Assembly (NCBI RefSeq): GCF_000967655.1
Contig: NZ_JXYA01000042.1
Location: 62,001 to 126,000 of the forward strand
Direction: 5' to 3'
Length of the DNA stretch: 64,000 nt
Origin: Pseudoalteromonas rubra
Lineage (GTDB): Bacteria > Pseudomonadota > Gammaproteobacteria > Enterobacterales > Alteromonadaceae
Made by a program: the position numbers and the translations under genes. Below the pieces are notes generated by a model, which was not told the DNA's origin, did not search any database, and was given only the letters and a program-made list of their open reading frames with translations. How positions within the stretch are numbered: the stretch's first letter is position 1; every line of letters starts with the position of its first letter. Below, piece after piece: positions 57,265 through 64,000 of the stretch.

Positions 57265-57807
57265 TTACTCTTGTTTTATCAATGCAAAATACTTGTGCCA
57301 ATCGAACGCCACACCCGGATCGTACTTGCGCCCGGGGGCAATATCACTGTGGCCAACAATTCGCTCCGAGGTCAATGCCGGGAGTTGCTGCTGTAGCCAT
57401 AACGTCAGCTTAGCCAGTGCCTGATATTGGGCTTCAGTGTATGACGTTGTGTCTGTTCCTTCCAGCTCCACACCAATACTGAAATCATTGCAGTTATCTT
57501 GTCCAGCAAACTCAGATACTCCGGCGTGCCAGGCCCGCTTATCGAACGGCACGTACTGGATGATGGCACCGTCACGGCGGATCAGGCAATGGGCTGACAC
57601 CCTCACACCACGCAGTGAATCAAAACTGGGATGTGCCTGACAGTCCAGCGTGCCCATAAATAAGTCGTCAATGTAATGACCACCATATTCTCCCGCAGGC
57701 AACGAAATACAATGCACCACCAGTAACGATGGGTTACACGCTGGCGGGCGTTCATTATAATGGGGAGAGCGTCGCTGCTGTGCGCCCGGATACCAATTTA
57801 ACTGCAT
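57265..57807 (-). CDS. ampD: 1,6-anhydro-N-acetylmuramyl-L-alanine amidase AmpD
   Basis: AmpD removes the peptide from anhydro-muropeptides in the cytoplasm, a step of murein recycling. The 180-residue protein has the zinc ligands of the family: His32 in LLVVHCISLP, and His and Asp in VGHSDIAPGRKYDPG near 153-167. It has no signal peptide, as expected. It is first in ampD-ampE and divergent from nadC, as in E. coli. Its product peptide is the substrate of Mpl at 5.1-6.4 kb. Confidence 0.95.
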   Translation of the reverse strand: MQLNWYPGAQQRRSPHYNERPPACNPSLLVVHCISLPAGEYGGHYIDDLFMGTLDCQAHPSFDSLRGVRVSAHCLIRRDGAIIQYVPFDKRAWHAGVSEFAGQDNCNDFSIGVELEGTDTTSYTEAQYQALAKLTLWLQQQLPALTSERIVGHSDIAPGRKYDPGVAFDWHKYFALIKQE

Positions 57808-57995
57808 AAATAGAAATACTTAGCCAATATCGCTGTGCTCTTACCTTAGCAAGTTTGCCATACTTTCACTATGTTATTTTGACACTGTTCAAAGGATTGC
57901 GAAACAGCCTGTGGTTGCCGTTAATAAACGACATTGTCATTAACTGGCGTAACGCAGTAGAATTAGGCTATTGAATAGCAAAGCTAAGATTACCC

Positions 57996-58835
57996 ATGAT
58001 AAATGAACAGATCCCGCAGCTGGTTAAGCTGGCACTTGATGAAGACCTGAATAATCAAAGCGCTGCCGATGGTGACATTACCGCAGCCCTGATCCCCGCC
58101 TCACAACAAGCAAAGGCCTATGTGATCACACGCGAAGCGTGTGTGTTTTGTGGTAAGGATCTGATCCTTGAGGTGTTTAGACAAGTTGACCCCAGTGTAC
58201 AGGTGAATGTGCTGGTCAATGACGGTGACACATTGACGCCAAACCAGCGTATTTTTGAAGCAACGGGAAGCGCCAGGGCGATCCTCACCGCCGAGCGTAC
58301 TGCCCTGAACTTTGTGCAAACGCTGTCGGGCACAGCCACTGCCACCGCGCATTCAGTTGCTGCACTTGCCGATACCAACACACAGCTGTTAGATACCCGC
58401 AAAACCATTCCGGGCCTGCGCGCATTGCAGAAATATGCCGTGACCTGTGGCGGCGGCAAAAACCATCGCATCGGTTTATTTGATGCCTTCCTGATCAAAG
58501 AGAACCATATTGCAGCCTGCGGTGGCATAGCCAAGGCAGTGGCACAGGCCAGACAAAATCACCCCGACAAGCCCGTTGAAGTAGAAGTTGAAAGCCTGAC
58601 GGAGCTGCAACAGGCGCTAGATGCCGGCGCAGATATCATTATGCTTGATAACTTTACCGTTGAAGACATTCAAATTGCCGTTAAACAAACTGCAGGTAGA
58701 GCCAAGCTGGAGGTCTCGGGTAATATGACCTTAGATAAGCTGGCGACTTATGCGCAGGCAGGTGTTGATTACATATCAAGCGGTGCGTTGACGAAACACC
58801 TGCAGAGTATAGACTTGTCTATGCGCTTTGAGTAA
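57996..58835 (+). CDS. nadC: Nicotinate-nucleotide pyrophosphorylase
   Basis: NadC (quinolinate phosphoribosyltransferase) makes nicotinate mononucleotide for NAD. The 279-residue protein has the family motifs ERTALNFVQTLSGTATAT, DTRKTIPGLRALQKYAV and the ending region VDYISSGALTKHLQSIDLSM. It is divergent from ampD and upstream of pilA, the conserved ampD-nadC-pil neighbourhood of gammaproteobacteria. A hairpin follows the stop. Confidence 0.96.
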   Translation: MINEQIPQLVKLALDEDLNNQSAADGDITAALIPASQQAKAYVITREACVFCGKDLILEVFRQVDPSVQVNVLVNDGDTLTPNQRIFEATGSARAILTAERTALNFVQTLSGTATATAHSVAALADTNTQLLDTRKTIPGLRALQKYAVTCGGGKNHRIGLFDAFLIKENHIAACGGIAKAVAQARQNHPDKPVEVEVESLTELQQALDAGADIIMLDNFTVEDIQIAVKQTAGRAKLEVSGNMTLDKLATYAQAGVDYISSGALTKHLQSIDLSMRFE

Positions 58836-59254
58836 CAGGTGTAACGGCTTTGTAAGAAAATACAAAGCCAGCTCGTTGACAAGCATGAGAAAACACTTTT
58901 TAATACGAACAAAGAATTAGCACTCAAAAAGTGTGTACTCTTATAAACATGCCAGCATGTATATTAACAGCAATTGTAACTTAGGCAGGTGTGTAAACTG
59001 GTTCTTGTTAAGGCCAGGATCACCACAACTGTCATAGTAATGTCGTAGACTGGTGGATAACATGGTGATTTTTTCTCGATAAATAACAATATCGAGCACT
59101 ACGCCAAAAGAATGATTACCCAGTTTGATTTACAACAAATTTATTATAAGACTAAAGGCCTATACTTAGCCTGAACGCAAAGAGCACAGATTTAATAAAC
59201 CCCTGGTGTGAGTGGTTGCTGGCATCGGGTCTAACATCCCTTAGGAGACACATC
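58836..59254 (+). other. 419-base region between nadC and pilA
   Basis: It begins with a perfect hairpin, 9-base arms GGCTTTGTA/TACAAAGCC at 58846-58854 and 58861-58869, without a T-run. The rest is AT-rich and must carry the pilA promoter. I could not find a sigma-54 site of the usual TGGCAC-N5-TTGC form. A good ribosome site (TAGGAG) precedes pilA. No gene is evident. Confidence 0.5.
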
Positions 59255-59707
59255 ATGACGCAAAGACAACAGGGTGGTTTTACCCTTATCGAATTAATGA
59301 TTGTAATCGCAATCATAGGTATTCTTGCTGCCGTTGCCCTACCGGCATACCAGGATTACATCAACCGTGCTAAAGCCTCTGAGCTTATCGCAGCTGCCAC
59401 TATGCCTAAAGCGTGTGCAACTGAAACAGCACAAATTGGCGGTAACCCATCTGTCTGTGACGACGATTTTGAAGGCACTCAATATGTCACCACACTGGTA
59501 ATTGACGATGCTGGCCAGATGACAATTACAGGTACAGGCGATATGGATGGTCTGGTTGTGACACTGACACCGCAAACCACAGCTGGTGCAGATGCTGCAG
59601 ACACAGACTTCACTGGTGGATTCCAAATTGCCAGCTGGAAGTGTAATGGCACTGCAACGGCTCCGGCTCAGTTAAGCTGGTTACCTGCAAGCTGTACAGC
59701 AAACTAA
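59255..59707 (+). CDS. pilA: Type IV major pilin PilA
   Basis: The 150-residue prepilin starts [15 protein letters not shown], with TAGGAG upstream. The short leader ends in Gly-Gly before Phe, the PilD cleavage and methylation site. A hydrophobic alpha-helix of about 25 residues follows, and Glu5 of the mature protein is present. Two cysteine pairs occur, one at KACATETAQ and NPSVCDDD and one at SWKCNG and PASCTAN; the latter is the usual C-terminal disulfide loop. It is followed by pilC, not pilB. Confidence 0.95.
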   Translation: MTQRQQGGFTLIELMIVIAIIGILAAVALPAYQDYINRAKASELIAAATMPKACATETAQIGGNPSVCDDDFEGTQYVTTLVIDDAGQMTITGTGDMDGLVVTLTPQTTAGADAADTDFTGGFQIASWKCNGTATAPAQLSWLPASCTAN

Positions 59708-59762
59708 TCAATAATGCTGAATTATTGCAAGAGGGCTTTGCCCTCTTGCAAGTAAGCTCCTT

Positions 59763-60995
59763 ATGAATCAACCCGACAAAAACGCAGCCAAAGTCGATAC
59801 CTTTATCTGGGTCGGCGTAAGCGCCCGTGGTAAACGCCTGCAAGGCGAGCTCACAGGCACCAGTGTGGCCCTGGTTAAAGCGCAATTGCGCAAACAAGGG
59901 ATCACGCCCTCTAAAGTAAAGCGCAAACCTAAGCCGCTATTCGGGTTAAGCAGCACCCAAAAAATTACCCCTAAAGACATTGCCGTCGTTACCCGGCAAA
60001 TTGCCACTATGCTGACCGCAGGCGTAGCGTTAGTACAGGCACTAGATATGATTGCCTCGGGGGCAAAGAACAAAAGCCTCAGTAAGCTTATCACCCACAT
60101 TGCCGATGAAGTAAAAGCCGGTCAGCCACTAGCCAAGTCGCTGCGCAGTCATCCCAAATATTTCGATGAGTTATACTGCGACCTGGTTGAATCGGGCGAG
60201 CAATCAGGGGCACTGGATCGGATCTTTGACCGGGTTGCCCTGTATAAAGAAAAAGCAGAAGCACTTAAATCCAAAATTAAAAAGGCGATGTTTTATCCCA
60301 TTGCGGTGCTTTCCGTCGCTTTGATTGTGACCTCCATCCTGTTGATATTTGTTGTGCCTCAGTTTGAAGAAATTTTCACCGGCTTCGGCGCGGAACTACC
60401 AGGCTTTACCCTGATGGTGCTGGGCATCTCTGAATTTATGCAAGAATACTGGTGGCTGTTCCTGATAGGTCTTGGCGGGGCCGGATATGCCTACAAAGAA
60501 GCCCTGCAACGCAGCGCCGCAGTGCGCCACTTTAACGACCGCATGGTGCTGCAAATTCCAGCCATTGGCGAAATACTTAAAAAAGCGGCAGTTGCCCGCT
60601 ACGCCAGAACCTTATCAACCACCTTTGCGGCAGGCGTGCCTTTGGTCAATGCGCTTGAGTCCGCTGCGGGTGCTTCCGGTAATATCATTTACAAAAATGC
60701 CATTTTAGACATCAAAGGCGAGGTCAGCTCAGGTAATCAGATGAACTGGGCCATGCGTAATGCCAAGATCTTTCCCGATATGGTGGTACAAATGGTGTCT
60801 ATCGGCGAAGAGTCTGGCGCACTCGACAGCATGCTGGCAAAAGTAGCCAGTATTTATGAGCAGGAAGTGGATGATGCGGTCGATGGGCTGTCTTCATTAC
60901 TCGAACCTATGATCATGGTGATCCTGGGCGTGCTGGTTGGCGGCTTGATTGTTGCTATGTATTTACCTATATTCCAGCTCGGCACCGTCATTTAA
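59763..60995 (+). CDS. pilC: Type IV pilus platform protein PilC
   Basis: The 410-residue inner-membrane platform protein has two repeated GspF domains (about 75-195 and 280-400) and three TM segments near 175-197, 220-243 and 380-403. The second repeat contains TLSTTFAAGVPLVNALESAAG and the first contains QIATMLTAGVALVQALDMIA. It recruits the PilB and PilT ATPases. It starts 55 bases after pilA. Confidence 0.95.
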   Translation: MNQPDKNAAKVDTFIWVGVSARGKRLQGELTGTSVALVKAQLRKQGITPSKVKRKPKPLFGLSSTQKITPKDIAVVTRQIATMLTAGVALVQALDMIASGAKNKSLSKLITHIADEVKAGQPLAKSLRSHPKYFDELYCDLVESGEQSGALDRIFDRVALYKEKAEALKSKIKKAMFYPIAVLSVALIVTSILLIFVVPQFEEIFTGFGAELPGFTLMVLGISEFMQEYWWLFLIGLGGAGYAYKEALQRSAAVRHFNDRMVLQIPAIGEILKKAAVARYARTLSTTFAAGVPLVNALESAAGASGNIIYKNAILDIKGEVSSGNQMNWAMRNAKIFPDMVVQMVSIGEESGALDSMLAKVASIYEQEVDDAVDGLSSLLEPMIMVILGVLVGGLIVAMYLPIFQLGTVI

Positions 60996-61014
60996 CAATA
61001 ACAAAGACTTTATT

Positions 61015-61890
61015 ATGCAAGAAGTTTGGCACCTTATGGAGCAGCAAACCTGGTTTTGGCTGCTCACTGTCGCACTAACCAGCCTGTGTATTGGCAGCTT
61101 TTTAAACGTGGTGATCTACCGCCTGCCCGTGATGATGCAGCGCAACTGGCAGAGCGAATGCCGGGTCATTCTGGAGCAGGCACCCCAGCAAAGCGAACCC
61201 ACTACATTCAACCTCATGACACCGGGTTCAACCTGCCCCAAGTGCAACAGCAAAATAAAACTTCAGCACAATATTCCGCTACTCAGCTGGGTATTTCTGG
61301 GGGGCAAATGCGCTTACTGCCAAACTCCCATTGCAAAACGTTATCCCTTTGTCGAGCTACTGACCGGCGCAGCGTCGCTCTGGCTGGCCTGGCATTTTTC
61401 TGCCACCCCACAGGCTTTGGTGTATTTGCTGGTGACCTGGGTACTGATAGTCCTGATCTTTATCGATATCGACCATATGCTGCTGCCCGATCAGCTCACT
61501 TTGCCCTTGCTCTGGTTTGCCCTGCTGGCCGCCGTCGCAGGCATCACCATACCTCCTGCCGAAGCCATCACAGGCGCAGCCGTGGGTTATCTGAGTCTGT
61601 GGAGTATTTACTGGGCGTTTAAGCTACTCACAGGTAAAGAAGGTATGGGCTTTGGCGACTTTAAACTGCTGGCAGTCTTTGGTGCGCTAATGGGCTGGCA
61701 GTCGCTGCTCATTATTGTTTTGTTATCCAGTGTGGTTGGTGCCGTCATTGGTGCAACTCAACTGGCCGTGCAGGGCAAAGACAAGGCCACCCCAATCCCC
61801 TTTGGCCCTTACCTGGCCATTGCCGGATGGCTGACGCTGTTATATGGTGAGCAACTAAGTCGCTGGTATCTTTCGTTGTTAGGAGCATAA
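61015..61890 (+). CDS. pilD: Prepilin peptidase/N-methyltransferase PilD
   Basis: PilD cleaves prepilin leaders and methylates the new N-terminus. The 291-residue protein starts MQEVWHLMEQQ; upstream codons overlap pilC and are unlikely. It has a cytoplasmic zinc loop with CPKC and CAYC. The two catalytic aspartates lie in FIDIDHMLLPD and in GMGFGDFKLL. Seven to eight TM helices are present. It starts 19 bases after the pilC stop, and coaE begins two bases after it. Confidence 0.95.
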   Translation: MQEVWHLMEQQTWFWLLTVALTSLCIGSFLNVVIYRLPVMMQRNWQSECRVILEQAPQQSEPTTFNLMTPGSTCPKCNSKIKLQHNIPLLSWVFLGGKCAYCQTPIAKRYPFVELLTGAASLWLAWHFSATPQALVYLLVTWVLIVLIFIDIDHMLLPDQLTLPLLWFALLAAVAGITIPPAEAITGAAVGYLSLWSIYWAFKLLTGKEGMGFGDFKLLAVFGALMGWQSLLIIVLLSSVVGAVIGATQLAVQGKDKATPIPFGPYLAIAGWLTLLYGEQLSRWYLSLLGA

Positions 61891-61892
61891 CC

Positions 61893-62504
61893 ATGGCCAA
61901 CTGGATCTTAGGCTTAACCGGCGGGATCGGTGCCGGTAAAACCACTGTGTCCGACTACCTCAGTCAACAAGGGATCTGCGTTGTGGATGCCGATGTGGTG
62001 GCAAGAGAGGTCGTCGAGCCTGGCAGCCAGGGGCTGGAGGCCATTGTGAGCCATTTCGGCAAGCACATCCTGACAGAGGAAGGCACGCTGGACCGCCAGG
62101 CACTGCGCGCTATTATCTTTGCCGACGAAGATGAAAAAAACTGGCTGAACAACTTGCTACACCCGATGATCCGCGCCCAGCTGCTGGCACAATTGGCGCA
62201 CGCCGACAGCGATTATGTTATTTTATCGGCGCCTTTGTTGTTTGAGAATACGCTGGATAAATACTGCGATAAAACCCTGCTCGTCGATGTGCCTGTGGAG
62301 GTGCAGATAGCGCGCACCTGCGCACGAGACAATGCCCACCAGCAGCAGATTGAGCAGATCATTGCAGCGCAAATGAGCAGAGCCGATAAGCGCGCGAAAG
62401 CCGACTTTATTCTCGACAACAATCAACCGCTTGAAGCGATGCAAGCACAACTTGCTGCCTTACATAAAAGCTTTTTGCAGCTTGCAGAGGCCAATCATGC
62501 GTGA
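61893..62504 (+). CDS. coaE: Dephospho-CoA kinase
   Basis: CoaE makes coenzyme A from dephospho-CoA. The 203-residue protein has the P-loop LTGGIGAGKTTVSDYL at 8-23, and VVDADVVAREVV and SAPLLFEN, which bind dephospho-CoA. AGGAG lies seven bases before the ATG inside the end of pilD, so it is coupled to the pilus operon, as commonly seen. Confidence 0.95.
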   Translation: MANWILGLTGGIGAGKTTVSDYLSQQGICVVDADVVAREVVEPGSQGLEAIVSHFGKHILTEEGTLDRQALRAIIFADEDEKNWLNNLLHPMIRAQLLAQLAHADSDYVILSAPLLFENTLDKYCDKTLLVDVPVEVQIARTCARDNAHQQQIEQIIAAQMSRADKRAKADFILDNNQPLEAMQAQLAALHKSFLQLAEANHA

Positions 62505-62612
62505 TGGGTGGCATACCCGCCCACACCTGGCCCGGTTTGCTATTAATTCACTAACCGGATCACCGCATTTTTTGCTACATTTAGTGTAACTCGTTGAAGT
62601 CTTAAGAGCATT

Positions 62613-64000
62613 ATGGAACATCACTCGCCATTACTGAGAAAGTTTATTACCCTTGGCAAACTCACTGCTGAGCAGGTTAAAGCCAAACAAGCCGATGCCC
62701 ACTCAACGGCAGAGCTCATTTGTCTGTGTAGCGGCATGAGCAGCCAGGAGATGGCCGAGCAATGCCTTGACTTGTTCAGGGTCCCCTATTTTGATCTGAG
62801 CGGCTTTGACATTACTCAGGTCCCCAAAGAGCTGGTTAAAGAAAAGCTCATTCGCCAGCATCATTTGCTGCCGCTGGTGAAAAAGGATCGCAAACTCTTT
62901 ATTGCGACTTCAGATCCTACCGACTACGGGGCTTTTGAGAACTTTGAATTCAGCACCGGTTTGCAATGTGAAGTTGTGGTTGTCGACTATAAACTGCTCG
63001 ACCAGAAAATTGACCAACTGTTTGACGATAACAGCAGCCTCAGCCTGAGTGAGGATGAATTTAAAGAATTCGCCAGCCTGGATGTTGAGGACGAACCCAA
63101 AGCACAAAACAACGATGAAGAAAAAGACGACGCCCCTATCATCGTTTATATCAATAAGATCCTCATGGATGCGATCAAAAAAGGCGCATCGGATCTGCAC
63201 TTTGAGCCCTATGAAAAGAAATACCGGGTGCGCTTTCGTATCGATGGTTTGCTACATGAAATGGCCAGTCCGCCTCACGCCCTCTCCAGCCGCTTATCGG
63301 CCCGTATCAAGGTAATGTCTCACCTGGATATCGCGGAAAAGCGCAAGCCACAGGATGGCCGCATTAAGCTGAAGATCTCCGAGCGCAAGAGCATAGATTT
63401 TCGTGTCAGTACCCTGCCAACCATGTGGGGTGAAAAAATCGTAATGCGGATCCTGGATTCATCCGCCGCCAAGCTGGGCATTGAAGCGCTTGGTTATGAA
63501 GCGGATCAGAAGAGCATGTACCTGAATGCACTTGAGCAACCACAGGGGATGATCCTGGTCACCGGTCCGACAGGCTCGGGTAAAACCGTGTCGCTTTATA
63601 CCGGCCTGAATATCCTCAATAAACCAGAGCGTAACATTAGCACTGCGGAAGATCCGGTGGAGATCAACCTGGAAGGCATTAATCAGGTACAGATCAACAC
63701 CAAAGCAGATATGACCTTTGCCAATGCATTGCGGGCTTTCCTGCGTCAGGATCCCGATGTCGTCATGGTTGGTGAGATCCGTGACCTGGAAACCGCTGAA
63801 ATCGCCATCAAGGCTGCCCAAACCGGCCACTTGGTGATGAGTACCCTGCACACAAACTCTGCCTCAGAAACCCTGACCCGCTTACTCAATATGGGTGTAC
63901 CTGCCTATAACGTGGCCAGCTCAGTCAGCCTGATCATCGCTCAACGGCTGGCTCGCCGCTTGTGCCCCAAGTGCAAAGAGCCGGAGCAGTTGCCCACCGA
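62613..64000 (+). CDS. pilB: Type IV pilus assembly ATPase PilB (3' end outside window)
   Basis: The frame starts [17 protein letters not shown], with AAGAG upstream, and is open to the window end at codon 462. The N-terminal GspE/T2SSE_N domain spans about 1-145. The ATPase core has Walker [11 protein letters not shown] near 315, the Asp box and [19 protein letters not shown]. The His box [14 protein letters not shown] follows, and the zinc-binding LCPKCK lies near the end. PilB powers pilus extension. In most gammaproteobacteria it lies between pilA and pilC; here it follows coaE after 108 bases. Confidence 0.95.
   Translation, partial: MEHHSPLLRKFITLGKLTAEQVKAKQADAHSTAELICLCSGMSSQEMAEQCLDLFRVPYFDLSGFDITQVPKELVKEKLIRQHHLLPLVKKDRKLFIATSDPTDYGAFENFEFSTGLQCEVVVVDYKLLDQKIDQLFDDNSSLSLSEDEFKEFASLDVEDEPKAQNNDEEKDDAPIIVYINKILMDAIKKGASDLHFEPYEKKYRVRFRIDGLLHEMASPPHALSSRLSARIKVMSHLDIAEKRKPQDGRIKLKISERKSIDFRVSTLPTMWGEKIVMRILDSSAAKLGIEALGYEADQKSMYLNALEQPQGMILVTGPTGSGKTVSLYTGLNILNKPERNISTAEDPVEINLEGINQVQINTKADMTFANALRAFLRQDPDVVMVGEIRDLETAEIAIKAAQTGHLVMSTLHTNSASETLTRLLNMGVPAYNVASSVSLIIAQRLARRLCPKCKEPEQLPT

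Noticed and set aside
58870-59254. Sigma-54 promoter for pilA
   Set aside because: No TGGCAC-N5-TTGC-like pair was found; TGGCAT at 59220 lacks a partner at the right spacing.

Overview
The window is a chromosomal segment of a marine gammaproteobacterium. It most resembles Alteromonadales, probably Pseudoalteromonas. The basis is close recognisable homologues of Escherichia coli core genes (yadGH, rph-pyrE-yicC, gmk-rpoZ-spoT, trmH-recG, asnA/asnC, rplU-rpmA/ispB, mutY-yggX/trmB, arcA, arcB, ampDE, nadC-pil) combined with genes common in that order, such as FolE2, a FapA/DUF342 protein, a DUF3718 protein and a YfiR-type protein. The genus call is inference. No rRNA, tRNA, CRISPR array, complete insertion sequence or prophage was found.

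Layout. 1-9.1 kb: a membrane GGDEF-EAL protein cut by the window edge with both active sites lost, a TrmB-like methyltransferase, the YadGH ABC exporter, mpl-ubiX, rph-pyrE and yicC. 9.1-18.7 kb: an accessory block between yicC and gmk. It holds a HEAT-repeat protein, a small HTH two-gene cassette behind three evenly spaced operator-like palindromes, a SEC-C protein, unknown proteins, a lipoprotein, an ABC exporter, an HTH/membrane-protein pair and a MerR regulator fused to a methyltransferase. 18.8-29 kb: gmk, rpoZ and spoT, then ridA, fapA, asnA and asnC, then trmH and recG. 29-39.4 kb: glyoxalase and an RHH protein with back-to-back start sites, a recombinase-derived protein lacking catalytic residues, galU, folA, obgE, rpmA-rplU, ispB, yggX-mutY, trmB and rsmC.

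39.5-45 kb: a signalling block. A CHASE8-type histidine kinase overlaps a YfiR-family periplasmic protein and is followed by arcA. arcB runs convergently and ends 7 bp from arcA. 45-53.7 kb: folE2, a DUF2726 protein, mtnN, a CbiB-like protein, tyrS, an M23 peptidase, an exported protein and radA. 53.8-64 kb: a large protein with two PilZ domains, ampE-ampD, nadC, and the type IV pilus genes pilA, pilC, pilD, coaE and pilB (cut by the window end). pilB lies after coaE instead of between pilA and pilC.

The genes worth a second look are the CHASE8 kinase-YfiR-arcA/arcB block, the HTH cassette with its three-site operator array, the MerR-methyltransferase fusion with a MerR-type promoter, the domesticated recombinase, the shared Shine-Dalgarno palindrome at 29.38 kb and the displaced pilB. 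All family assignments come from reading the sequence and recalling families; no database search was run.
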